Part shown: one piece after another, positions 26,268-34,582 of the stretch
Numbering within the stretch: the stretch's first letter is position 1
How the letters are laid out: each line of letters starts with the position of its first letter
Source of the DNA: Bacillota bacterium
GTDB taxonomy: Bacteria > Bacillota > Clostridia > Ch29
Length of the DNA stretch: 64,000 nucleotides
Direction: 5' to 3'
Assembly: GCA_013540605.1 (NCBI GenBank)
Contig: JABVCK010000018.1
Span: 27,460 to 91,459, forward strand
Position numbers and translations under genes: made by a program
The notes under the pieces: model-generated
The model's input: the letters and a program-made list of their open reading frames with translations, nothing else
Told to the model about the DNA's origin: nothing
Database searches by the model: none

Positions 26268-26669
26268 ATGAACAACTACCGCGGTGATAGTTACGGATAT
26301 AATCCAAGCCATATGTACGCAACCCAGAGCGATATGGACGACACTTATATGATGCAGATGTACCCTGAAGCATGCCTTGTGATTCACAGGCATGCGGAAC
26401 AGGAATGCATCAGGAGGGAAGCGATGGGGCACCTTCCTTACACAGCCTATCCCTCGAGGGCAGTGCTTGATGAAATGATAGAAGAAGTATACAAAAAATG
26501 CAAGACTGAGCTATACAAAGAAAAAAAGGAGTATAAGGAGCATGAAGACCGCCAACCCTTCTACTTTGGTGGTGACGGCATATTCAGGGACCTTGTCGCA
26601 ATAATTCTTCTAGGTGAACTGTTTAGAAGGAGAAGGCTGTTCAGAAGAAGATTCTTTCTTGGCATCTAG
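26268..26669 (+). CDS. Conserved-looking hypothetical protein, Tyr/Met-rich with basic tail
   Basis: The 133-residue protein begins MNNYRGDSYGYNPSHMYATQ and has a helical centre containing PEACLVIHRHAEQECIRREA. It ends in a hydrophobic segment (DLVAIILLGELF) and an arginine cluster (RRRRLFRRRFFLGI). The Tyr/Met-rich N-terminus recalls spore-coat-associated proteins, but no named family is recognised. ATG 26268 has AAGGAGG eight bases upstream, better than the codon at 26250. It is monocistronic, ended by an exceptionally long hairpin. Confidence 0.7.
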   Translation: MNNYRGDSYGYNPSHMYATQSDMDDTYMMQMYPEACLVIHRHAEQECIRREAMGHLPYTAYPSRAVLDEMIEEVYKKCKTELYKEKKEYKEHEDRQPFYFGGDGIFRDLVAIILLGELFRRRRLFRRRFFLGI

Positions 26670-26727
26670 TGTCTCCGATATAAAACAGCTTCCGATGCGC
26701 GTCGGAAGCTGTTTTATATCGGAGACA
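26670..26727. terminator. 26-bp perfect hairpin, bidirectional
   Basis: Bases 26670-26695 are perfectly complementary to 26702-26727 around the 6-base loop TGCGCG. TTCCTTTT follows on the right. The stem is far longer than a normal terminator needs, and it lies two bases behind the preceding stop codon. Confidence 0.8.
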
Positions 26728-26739
26728 TTCCTTTTACGT

Positions 26740-26822
26740 AGTTGCCAGAGTGCAGTTTCCAGTTGCCAGTGACTCGAGATTAGTGCTAGCACCTAGGACC
26801 TAGCACCTGTGATCTGTGATCT
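26740..26822. repeat. Intergenic repeat family 2, copy C
   Basis: Words such as AGTTTCCAGTTGCCAGTGAC, CTAGCACCTAGGACCTAGC and CTGTGATCTGTGATCTACGA recur from the other family 2 copies. It supplies the stop codon of the CapA-family pseudogene on the minus strand. Confidence 0.65.
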
Positions 26823-27400
26823 ACGAACTACCGAAACCAATCCTTAAAACACCGCTTTCCTTGATTACAAAACCTTCAAGCCCGAGGTAGGAAGACATTT
26901 TTACTATCCGTTCACTTATTTCCTTCCGTTTGACTTCGTCAGGCGCCTGAGGCCGGCAGTCCGTAATCACCAGCGGTGTTAATTCAAGGTATTGTATCCC
27001 GTTTTTGTGCAGTCCTATTTTAGCTATTGCCGTCTCACGGGCCCTTGGAATGCTCTGGTCAAAAGTCCAAACTGTGATTGTTTGCAAGGTTTAGCACATT
27101 GAAGCCCGCCCTTTTCACCGATGAAAGGGCTGCCGGTGAAAACCTGAAGGTGTAAACTTTCGGAAGCGGGTATCCCCTGTATGATACCGGTCCTTCAAGA
27201 TTCCCTATAACAATATCGCCCTTCAGCATCCCCCTGACCTTTTCAAAGGGATAGCCGGCGTTCTCCCTTTCAATATACTGCAAAACGCCCCGGTCAAGCA
27301 GAATATCTGCTACCGCCGTTACGGTCACTCTATTATGCAGTTTATACACCGGAATGACCGCGCCTATCAGTACTATTATCAGTAAGAGTTTCTTAAGCAT
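26821..27400 (-). pseudogene. CapA-family metallophosphoesterase-like protein, internally deleted
   Basis: The N-terminal frame has a membrane anchor (residues 3-19), ADILLDRGVLQYI, VIGNLEGPVSYRG and NVLNLANNHSLDF, the metal-site motifs of CapA/PGA-capsule proteins. It then stops. The C-terminal frame resumes at TFDQSIPRARETAIAKIGLH. Complete family members are 330-400 residues; about 150-200 are missing at the junction near 27062-27075. The final residues come from repeat family 2. It is the last gene of a minus-strand trio with the DUF3160 lipoprotein and the FG-GAP protein. Confidence 0.8.
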
Positions 27401-27488
27401 AATATCCCCCGCTTACACCGCGCTCCTGTTACCATGCCTCAAACGTTCATAATAGCAGGTTGACATCATTGGCTTCGCCGAAACTGCG

Positions 27489-29723
27489 CTAGCAGCCTGA
27501 ATGGTAGTACTCCTTGGGCATTGGTATATCCTGCTTTTCCTCGGCCATGAAGCTGTTGGTCCATTCGGGCTGCGGTGGATTTTTGCCTTCCTTTATCATT
27601 TCCTGCCACTTTTCGTCGGTCAGCCTGTCGGAAATCGGGTGTATGAATTCATGATAGGTAAACATCGCGCCTCTGGTCAGATATAGCTTACCTCCGATGG
27701 GAACCACGACGAAAATCTCGGCGGCAGGCCCCACACCCACTTCCAGGGTATAACCCAGGGAAGTATGCACATCTGCGACTACCGCCATATTCCTGTCGGT
27801 TTCCGAACTGATTTCCCACCACCGGCCCACTTCACCGTCGCTGGCGATGGATGCAGAGATGTACTCAAGTTCAGCTCCAAATATTTTTATCTTGTCGTAT
27901 TCATGCCTTGTCAGCTCCTCGTTCGCCAGTTCCTTAACGGAACAATCTCTAAGGAACTGCAGCATATCCCTGAAATAATCAAACCGTGAAGCCAGTTCCC
28001 CGTCAATCAACCCACGGGCTCTAAGGTTTTCTTTAGAATACTCGGTCAGCCATAGGAGCCTGGAGTAGAACTCCACATTCGGCTCAACGTATCCCTTAGG
28101 TGGTTCCGGGGGCTCTTCTCCACCTCCACACTCGGCTCCGCTCGCCTTCCCGTAAAGGATTGTATCGTGCCGGAGCTCCGCCCAGCTGCCGCTGGCAGAA
28201 TTAAGGCTCTTGTCCAGCCAGGCGTCATTCTGCATAAAGAAAGGGTAACCACCGCCCGGTTTATCCACTAGCGGTTTAAGGGACCACAACCATCCGTAAT
28301 ACAGGTTGGACTGCCAGGTGGATAGGGACAACCCGTTGAACTCATCCTTCATCTCCTGCATTTTCTTTGTATAGTCGGACCACTTCTGGTCTTCATGGTA
28401 GTGGTTGATGAGAATATCATAGGCCCTATCCGAGCCCAGGACGCTCATAACATCCAGGGACTTGGGAAAAGGTCTGCCGTAATCGGGCAGATTCTCGTTG
28501 AAGTATGTCAGTTCCTGTAGAACCCTGGAATCCGCAATATACCTCTGCCCCATGAACCGAAACTGCCTTCCTCCCGGTATACCGACAAGGGCCTGTTTGA
28601 TCATTGGTTCAGGGAGCTTCCTTGACTCTTCAAATACTTTCTGGAGGTTTTCCTCTTTTCCAAAATCGTTCACGTTGACCTTGTCACCGAATACGGCCTT
28701 CATGAGTTCCAGGTACTGCCGGGGCACCAGGTCGTCGGCAGCTCCCACATAGAAAGCTGTCGGGCTATATATCCTGTCCCATTCTTCCATCAATGTTTCA
28801 TCCGAGAACAGGCTTTTTGTGATAAGCAGAGCCTGTATGATCTGCTCGTCCATTCTTACCATGACGTCCCCTATTTTCATTTCAAAGGGGAAAGGCACCT
28901 GGCCGTACCACATCATCGCCTTGAAAAACCTGCCGAAGTCCTCGCTTCTCGTGTAGTGCCCCCTGACAATGAACTGGGTATAATCAAGCTGGTAGGGAAA
29001 TATCGCTGAGTTTTCCCTTCCATTGTGTTCGTTTATCCTGACAAGCTCTTTTTCTGCCAACGCTGCAGCCTCTTCGGGCACTCCGTCCGGGACTTCAATT
29101 CCCAGCAGCCTTGCCGCCACCGTAAAGTAAGCAACGTTTTTGAACGCCGCATCCTTGACCTTTTGATCTTCGGCGTATTTATTGAGTTTCATGCTCTCTT
29201 CAAGCATGCCGGCGGTCAGCTTTTCAACAGAGAAAAGAAGCCATTCCTTTTCTACCTTCCGCAGCGTATAGTCATAAAAGATATGATAAAGGTGCATCAC
29301 CGTATCGGTGGTGATAAAGCTGGGCAGGTTCTTATAATCGTTATTCTCGTATATATAGAACAGCTGTTCCTCCGAAGTCAGCGCACCGAAGAAACCGTTT
29401 CGGGCAAGCAGGTCCTTCTGCCTCTGGGAAAACTCCCCAAACTGCTCCAGGTTGGCGATGTTTGACAGGTCGGGGCTGACCGAATACCCCGGCACCCTGG
29501 CGTCCACTTTGGGTGCATGGTACTTCACGTCCACGCTGGCAAAAACTTTCTCGGGTTGAATGGCGGAGAGGTCTATTACTAGAACATCCTCCCCACTCCC
29601 GTGACCAGCCAGCATTTCCTGTCCGCCGTCCTGACTCCCATCACTGGGCTCCGGCGCCTTTGGCGTACAGGACGCAAGGATGAGCGCAGTGATAATTAAA
29701 ACCACGATTGGAATTCTCTTCAT
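27489..29723 (-). CDS. DUF3160-family lipoprotein
   Basis: The 744-residue protein has a lipoprotein signal (MKRIPIVVLIITALILASC, lipid-modified Cys19), an Asp/Gly-rich linker and a long helical domain with FITTDTVMHLYHIFYDYTL and YFNENLPDYGRPFPKSLDVM, typical of DUF3160. The C-terminus has VADVHTSLGYTLEVGVGPAA and TYHEFIHPISDRLTDEKW. It should be anchored outside the membrane; its function is unknown. ATG 29723 has GAGGGGGCATC upstream. It lies 13 bases after the FG-GAP-like gene, so they form an operon. Confidence 0.82.
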   Translation of the reverse strand: MKRIPIVVLIITALILASCTPKAPEPSDGSQDGGQEMLAGHGSGEDVLVIDLSAIQPEKVFASVDVKYHAPKVDARVPGYSVSPDLSNIANLEQFGEFSQRQKDLLARNGFFGALTSEEQLFYIYENNDYKNLPSFITTDTVMHLYHIFYDYTLRKVEKEWLLFSVEKLTAGMLEESMKLNKYAEDQKVKDAAFKNVAYFTVAARLLGIEVPDGVPEEAAALAEKELVRINEHNGRENSAIFPYQLDYTQFIVRGHYTRSEDFGRFFKAMMWYGQVPFPFEMKIGDVMVRMDEQIIQALLITKSLFSDETLMEEWDRIYSPTAFYVGAADDLVPRQYLELMKAVFGDKVNVNDFGKEENLQKVFEESRKLPEPMIKQALVGIPGGRQFRFMGQRYIADSRVLQELTYFNENLPDYGRPFPKSLDVMSVLGSDRAYDILINHYHEDQKWSDYTKKMQEMKDEFNGLSLSTWQSNLYYGWLWSLKPLVDKPGGGYPFFMQNDAWLDKSLNSASGSWAELRHDTILYGKASGAECGGGEEPPEPPKGYVEPNVEFYSRLLWLTEYSKENLRARGLIDGELASRFDYFRDMLQFLRDCSVKELANEELTRHEYDKIKIFGAELEYISASIASDGEVGRWWEISSETDRNMAVVADVHTSLGYTLEVGVGPAAEIFVVVPIGGKLYLTRGAMFTYHEFIHPISDRLTDEKWQEMIKEGKNPPQPEWTNSFMAEEKQDIPMPKEYYHSGC

Positions 29724-29736
29724 TATCGATGCCCCC

Positions 29737-30777
29737 TCATAGATTTGATACGCTGATACTGCCCTTCTCCAGATAAAACAACCGCCCTCCGGCTCCATCG
29801 AACCGTAAGGCGTCTATGCCTTCTATGCTATGTACTGCCTCCAGTTTGCCATCCTTATAGCTAAATATCCTTATACCGCAGCTGCCGCCGTCCCGGTATC
29901 GCACCAGCACGCCCCGCCCTTCGGCTATTCCGGCATCCACTGCCCTGATGCCTTCATAGGCTTGTGCAGGCACGCCCTCCGCCAGGCCCTGGAAGCCGAA
30001 ACCCGTCCAGCCGTAGCATTGGACTATGTTTTGTCCGTCCTTCAGGACCTCCACGGCAATAATTTCATCCTTTCCGTCGCCGTCAAGGTCCCCGAAAACG
30101 TACTCGGTAAAGGGCCTGGAGAGCCGTGATCCCAGCCATCTGGGCCTCAATCCCTCGCCGTCCCAGCAGTATATAAAGGGTCTCTTAGCCATAACAGGGT
30201 GGAGCCTTGCTGTTTTATACACCCCTATGGATATCTCCCTTGCGCCGTCTCCATCCACATCGGCAGTCTGTATCCTCCATGGGCTGTAATCGGCCATATC
30301 CTTGCTGTATACGGGATTTAGCCGGTCTGTCATGCTGTATCCCGCAATGTGGTCGCCGTACCATTCACCGCTGTCTCCGGTTATTATGAACAGCATCTCA
30401 GCCTGACTAGCGCTGGGATAGAAGCAGAGGTCCACAATTTTCCTATCATTGTTTAGACGGAGGGTATCAATAATTGTTCCACCAGTATCCACCAGCGAAA
30501 GAGCATTTCCCGATGACAGTGCCGCGACATACCTGTCCTTGTGATACGCGGCCCAGCACTGTGAGAAATCTCCTGCCAAAAGCAGCTTGTTCCTTCTTAT
30601 ACTGTCGCCATCCACATCCATCAAGGAGGCTCCCCTGTTGTCTATCGCAATGATTGAAACGGTGTTGCCATTGTGAATCACAGCAAAATCCCTATAATTC
30701 CGCCTTGCTCCCAGGTAAAAATACGCCGTGGCTGCCGCCAGGCAGATAATTAACACGATCAGGTACCTTTTCCGCAT
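29737..30777 (-). CDS. Membrane-anchored FG-GAP/VCBS-repeat-like protein
   Basis: The 346-residue protein has an N-terminal signal anchor (RKRYLIVLIICLAAATAYFYLG). Its beta-propeller-like repeats carry calcium-type loops: DVDGDSIRRN, DVDGDGAREISIG and DLDGDGKDEIIAVE. It is predicted to act outside the cell, possibly binding cell-wall or polysaccharide structures together with the DUF3160 and CapA proteins encoded next to it. No catalytic motif is seen. Confidence 0.75.
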   Translation of the reverse strand: MRKRYLIVLIICLAAATAYFYLGARRNYRDFAVIHNGNTVSIIAIDNRGASLMDVDGDSIRRNKLLLAGDFSQCWAAYHKDRYVAALSSGNALSLVDTGGTIIDTLRLNNDRKIVDLCFYPSASQAEMLFIITGDSGEWYGDHIAGYSMTDRLNPVYSKDMADYSPWRIQTADVDGDGAREISIGVYKTARLHPVMAKRPFIYCWDGEGLRPRWLGSRLSRPFTEYVFGDLDGDGKDEIIAVEVLKDGQNIVQCYGWTGFGFQGLAEGVPAQAYEGIRAVDAGIAEGRGVLVRYRDGGSCGIRIFSYKDGKLEAVHSIEGIDALRFDGAGGRLFYLEKGSISVSNL

Positions 30778-30862
30778 GTCTACAACCCCAAAGTTTTGAT
30801 TGCTCCGGCATAATTCAACTATATATCAAGCTTATGCCTTTGTAAACATCAGCTGACAGCGT

Positions 30863-32365
30863 TTAGTTATCCTGCAGGTCGAGGCTGAATTTTTCCCTGG
30901 ATAAAAGGTGTCCCATGCTTTCCAGCTCAAGATGAAATTCCTTGGCCTCTTCGCTATACAAATAAAAGACGACTACCTGCGGCCTTTCCATGTCAAAACG
31001 GGACTTGCCCTGCTCCATCCCCCGGATGTCTTTGAGAACGAAATGGGGTAAGACGGTATCAGGCGCATCGGAGGATTCCAGCCTGTAGCTAAGGTAAACC
31101 CGGTCCTTCTCCAGCCACGCCTTTTCTATTACCACCCTTCCTTCCCCGTATGCAATGCCTTTCTCTAAATTGATTGTATTTTCCTCCCGGAAAACAAGCT
31201 TAATCCCATTCTCATCCTCTACCTTTTCGTAAAGATATACCGGAGGCAAGAGCAATTCCATCCGCTCGGTTCCCTGCTCAACCGGGGCAAACTTCAGTAT
31301 AGCTTCTACCTGGCAGGGGAACTGGGTAGTTTTGTATTCTCCCCACTGGACCTGTATTTCCTGCCGCCCGGTCAAATCATAAAGAGCAGGGCGGTTTTCA
31401 GGCGGGTCCTGCGAACGGTAATTCACCCCATAAGTCGCTGCATAGCCTGACATCAGCCCGTCGGGAGGAAGGGGCCCAAATCCCGGCGGCGGGGGCGCAT
31501 CAGCGAGTTTCGTTACAGAGGTAGGGAAGTAGGCCATCCCTTTGCCCAGGGCAATACCGGACACCGAACCGTCCGTTGGCCAGTCAAACCGCACGTTAAA
31601 CTGAGATTCGCTCACTCCCAGCACGGCTTTTTCCAGGGTAATCTTAAGATTAGCAAGCTCTTTCACCTGGTTAGGATAGATAATTGTGGTATACTGGGCG
31701 GTTTTAACCACATCCACAGGAAAAACAAACTCAGCGCTTTCCTCTGCCTGATCGTCCAGGGTCAGGGAGACATTTACTTGCTCGGTCTCCAGTCTGAGGG
31801 GTTCAAACTCCAGCATAAAGTACTTATTTTGCCAGCCCTTGCCGCTTTTCTGTTCATATTGATAACCACTTTCATCGGTAAGGCTGACCTGAGGCATTTC
31901 CTCTCCCGATGCGGAAAAACGGATAAAAAGAACGCTGCGCGTTCTATCGAAAAGCCCTTTATCAATAGTAACCTGGAGTCCGTCTATCGTTTTGGTCTGA
32001 TTGATTTCCGTGAAAAGGCCCAGTTCCTGAGCAAAACGGTATGTGGGGTCATCCATGCCTATATGCTTTCCTGCGTAAAAAGATCCGTAAGCCAGACCTG
32101 CCCCGCCAATTACCAATAGCAGTACTGATGCTGCAACCGTTTTCCTTAGCCGGGCAAACAACCTCTTTTCAACGTTTTTTTGAGGATATAATTTCTCCGT
32201 TGGTATAGAATCCGGAAGGGGCCGGCAAAACATCTCCCACTCCTGGGCACAATGGGAACACCCGGTCAAATGCTCTTTGATATATTCCACCGTTTCTTCA
32301 CTAACCAGGTTTTCCGCGAATAAGGGCAACAACTCGCGGATAAAGCTGCATTCCTTTGACATCAT
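30863..32365 (-). CDS. Anti-sigma factor with zinc-finger domain and large extracellular part
   Basis: The 500-residue protein has an N-terminal anti-sigma zinc finger (HLTGCSHCAQEW, residues 32-43), a transmembrane helix (VAASVLLLVIGGAGLAYGSF, about 93-112) and an extracellular region of about 385 residues with the DUF4179-like pattern (VTIDKGLFDRTRSVLFIRFS). Such proteins hold an ECF sigma factor inactive until a surface signal arrives. It overlaps the end of the sigma gene. That partner is frameshifted, so the anti-sigma may now be without its normal target. Confidence 0.85.
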   Translation of the reverse strand: MMSKECSFIRELLPLFAENLVSEETVEYIKEHLTGCSHCAQEWEMFCRPLPDSIPTEKLYPQKNVEKRLFARLRKTVAASVLLLVIGGAGLAYGSFYAGKHIGMDDPTYRFAQELGLFTEINQTKTIDGLQVTIDKGLFDRTRSVLFIRFSASGEEMPQVSLTDESGYQYEQKSGKGWQNKYFMLEFEPLRLETEQVNVSLTLDDQAEESAEFVFPVDVVKTAQYTTIIYPNQVKELANLKITLEKAVLGVSESQFNVRFDWPTDGSVSGIALGKGMAYFPTSVTKLADAPPPPGFGPLPPDGLMSGYAATYGVNYRSQDPPENRPALYDLTGRQEIQVQWGEYKTTQFPCQVEAILKFAPVEQGTERMELLLPPVYLYEKVEDENGIKLVFREENTINLEKGIAYGEGRVVIEKAWLEKDRVYLSYRLESSDAPDTVLPHFVLKDIRGMEQGKSRFDMERPQVVVFYLYSEEAKEFHLELESMGHLLSREKFSLDLQDN

Positions 32366-32893
32366 CTGTTATCACCCTCCAGTTCCTGATAAATCTGGCC
32401 TAACTGCCGCTTGGCCCGAAAAAATGTCACCCGGGCCCAGTTCACTGTTTGACCGAAAACCCCGGCAATTTCGTCGTAGGTGAGTTGTTCATATTCTTTC
32501 AAGATCAAAATGGTCCTCGTGTTTTCAGGAAGCCGGGCTAACGCTTCCCGTACCCTATCCCGTTGTTCTTTCAGAATCAGTGATTCGGCGGGCATATCTG
32601 AGTCTTGCAAAATCCAATCATTAAAGGGTGCGTTTTCTTCCCATGCCAGCGTTTTATGCCAGCGTTTTATGCCTGCCTTTCTCCCGGAGCTTCTTGAGAT
32701 AAACATTGCGGGCAATAGAAAAGAGCCAGGTCTTTGGAGAAGACTCTTTTCTAAAGCGAAAAATAGACAGACAGGCCTGGTAAAAAACTTCCTGAGTTAA
32801 TTCGCTTGACTCTTCCCAGTTACCGGTCATTCTCAAAAAGTAGCGAAAAACGGCTTCTTTATAAAGTTCATAAAGTTCTTTGATTCTCTCCAT
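32362..32893 (-). pseudogene. ECF sigma-70 factor broken by a 13-bp tandem duplication
   Basis: From ATG 32893 (site GGTGGAGG) the frame gives MERIKELYELYKEAVFRYFL...ELTQEVFYQA (region 2) and stops after RHKTLA. The rest (WEENAPFNDW...LPENTRTILILKEYEQLTYD, region 4) follows in another frame. The cause is visible: ATGCCAGCGTTTT at 32643-32655 is repeated exactly at 32656-32668. Removing one copy leaves 519 bases, a clean 172-residue sigma factor ending at the start of the anti-sigma gene. The lesion is therefore recent and formally reversible. Confidence 0.9.
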
Positions 32894-32946
32894 GGCTTTC
32901 CTCCACCCTATTAATTTCGGCAAAGGCAAAGCCAAATCCTTCCGGT

Positions 32947-33333
32947 TTAACTAGTAATATTTTGGTATTTTGTCCTTCTTATCATTCGCCGTCTTCCCTC
33001 TGAAATAAGCTTGGCTATCTCCGGCTCTGATTTGTCCAAAACAGCGGCAATCTGCGGGTAGGAGTAATCCATGATATCCCGGAGAATCACAGCGCAACGC
33101 ATTTCCGGCGGTAAATCAAGCAGGGCCTGCTGGGCCGGTTCTTCCCCTTTAAATTCCACACATTCATAGTATTTTATAAACTCGTCCCATGTCCGTTTCA
33201 ATAAAAACACATCATCCTTATGATTGCCGGGGTGCGTTAAAAACACATTTCCCGTCAGCACCTCAGCAACTTTTATATTTCCGGACAATCGATATGTAAA
33301 ATTATAAATTGTTCTAATATATAGAAAATCCAC
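32947..33333 (-). CDS. Divergent sigma-70-like protein
   Basis: The 128-residue protein resembles a shrunken ECF sigma factor. Region 2-like sequence (FLYIRTIYNFTYRLSGNIK) is joined by a short linker to region 4 (LLDLPPEMRCAVILRDIMDY, then SYPQIAAVLDKSEPEIAKLI). GTG 33333 has GGAGG eight bases upstream; ATG 33339 would be too close. It is first in the operon with the broken sigma and the anti-sigma, and may serve as an accessory or replacement specificity factor. Confidence 0.65.
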   Translation of the reverse strand: MDFLYIRTIYNFTYRLSGNIKVAEVLTGNVFLTHPGNHKDDVFLLKRTWDEFIKYYECVEFKGEEPAQQALLDLPPEMRCAVILRDIMDYSYPQIAAVLDKSEPEIAKLISEGRRRMIRRTKYQNITS

Positions 33334-33510
33334 AGGCATCTCCTCCGAGCTTTCTGTACTATTCTATTAGTACCGAATACACCGGATTCATTACACCGAT
33401 TCATATATTTTTCTTTTCGATAATGTCCAGTATAGTAAGCAGATTTATCAGGAACTCCAGCTAATTAAGCTAACCATTTACATCTATCATAAGCCAATCA
33501 TATATATTGA

Positions 33511-33540
33511 AAAAATACCGCAATGATTTGCGGTATTTTT
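33511..33540 (-). terminator. Terminator of the iclR-type gene
   Basis: AAAAATACCGCAA (33511-33523) and TTGCGGTATTTTT (33528-33540) pair perfectly. The stem overlaps the stop codon of the IclR gene, and a T-run follows on the minus strand. Confidence 0.8.
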
Positions 33541-34309
33541 ATATGCTGTTTGATATTTCATAAGCTGTAGATTTGATAGAACTTATTAGTTTTTGCTTAT
33601 TAATATACATTCTTTCACTGGGACCTGACACGCTTATTGCCGCTATTGCCTTCCCCGATGGATCAAGTATTGGAGCAGCGTAGCAGGTTAAACCTATCTC
33701 ACTTTCATTTGCATCTATGCCATAACCATCCTTGCGAATCTGCATCAATATTTCACGAAGTTCTTCTGCATTCTTTACTGTATATTGAGTGTACTGAATG
33801 AAATTTGTATTTTTTAAATATTCATTAATAGCATTTTCATCCTTATAAGCAAGCAAAACCTTACCGGTTGCTGTACAATAGGCAGGCCTTTTCAATCCAA
33901 TAAAGGATTCCATTCGTATGGTTGAAGGAGAAGTTACCTTGTCAACAAATCTTACATTATTGTCCTCTTCCAGTATTACAAGATGGGTTGTCTCGTTTGT
34001 ATCCTTTGTTAACTCTTCCAAAAAGGGATGGGAGTGTTTTATTATCTCCATCCTATCGAGTACAATGGACCCCATAAAAGCAAACTTCATACCTAATCTA
34101 TATTTATTATTTGAATTTTTTTTAACATAACCCCTGTTTTCAAGAGTAGTGAGCAATCGAAAAGCTGTACTTTTTCCTATGTTTAGCATCCGTCCTACCT
34201 CTGTAGCACTAAGCTCATAATTACTGCTTAGAAGATCTAATACTTCCAAAGCATTATCAACAGAGCTGAGAATATAATTGGATGTATTATTTTTTAACTT
34301 CAAAACCAT
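33539..34309 (-). CDS. IclR-family transcriptional regulator
   Basis: The 256-residue protein has an N-terminal winged helix (SSVDNALEVLDLLSSNYELS, LNIGKSTAFRLLTTLENRGY) and an effector domain with RPAYCTATGKVLLAYKDENA, ANESEIGLTCYAAPI and AAISVSGPSERM, all standard for IclR. ATG 34309 has GAGAGGAAG upstream. It is divergent from the TRAP-oxidoreductase operon, and paired palindromes in the shared intergenic region make it the likely regulator of that operon, sensing the imported acid or a derivative. Confidence 0.9.
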   Translation of the reverse strand: MVLKLKNNTSNYILSSVDNALEVLDLLSSNYELSATEVGRMLNIGKSTAFRLLTTLENRGYVKKNSNNKYRLGMKFAFMGSIVLDRMEIIKHSHPFLEELTKDTNETTHLVILEEDNNVRFVDKVTSPSTIRMESFIGLKRPAYCTATGKVLLAYKDENAINEYLKNTNFIQYTQYTVKNAEELREILMQIRKDGYGIDANESEIGLTCYAAPILDPSGKAIAAISVSGPSERMYINKQKLISSIKSTAYEISNSI

Positions 34310-34403
34310 CTTCCTCTCATATTTAATCAGGAGAATTGGCATATCGCCATTATTGTATCATTATATATGATAAATGCAATAGTTTCTATATACGAATTAA
34401 TAA

Positions 34404-34552
34404 TTTCTATAAAGAAACAGTTTCAAATAATATTTTTTCCAATTTATTGAAAAACTCAGTAAATATACTGAAAAAATGATTGTTTAGACAATTATGCTAT
34501 GCTATAATAAAATTAAGTTCTCTATAAGAACAATTGTTTCTTATAGAGAAAC
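34404..34552 (+). promoter_or_regulatory. Promoter and three IclR-type operators upstream of dctP
   Basis: TTGTTT (34480-34485) and TATAAT (34503-34508) are 17 bp apart. Two related palindromic boxes follow at once: GTTCTCTATAAGAAC (34517-34531) and GTTTCTTATAGAGAAAC (34536-34552), inverted relative to each other. A third, TTTCTATAAAGAAA (34404-34417), lies on the iclR side. Binding just downstream of +1 would block the TRAP operon; the third site could serve autoregulation. Confidence 0.72.
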
Positions 34553-34582
34553 AAATTCGAAATTACATGGAGGAGGAGTAAA

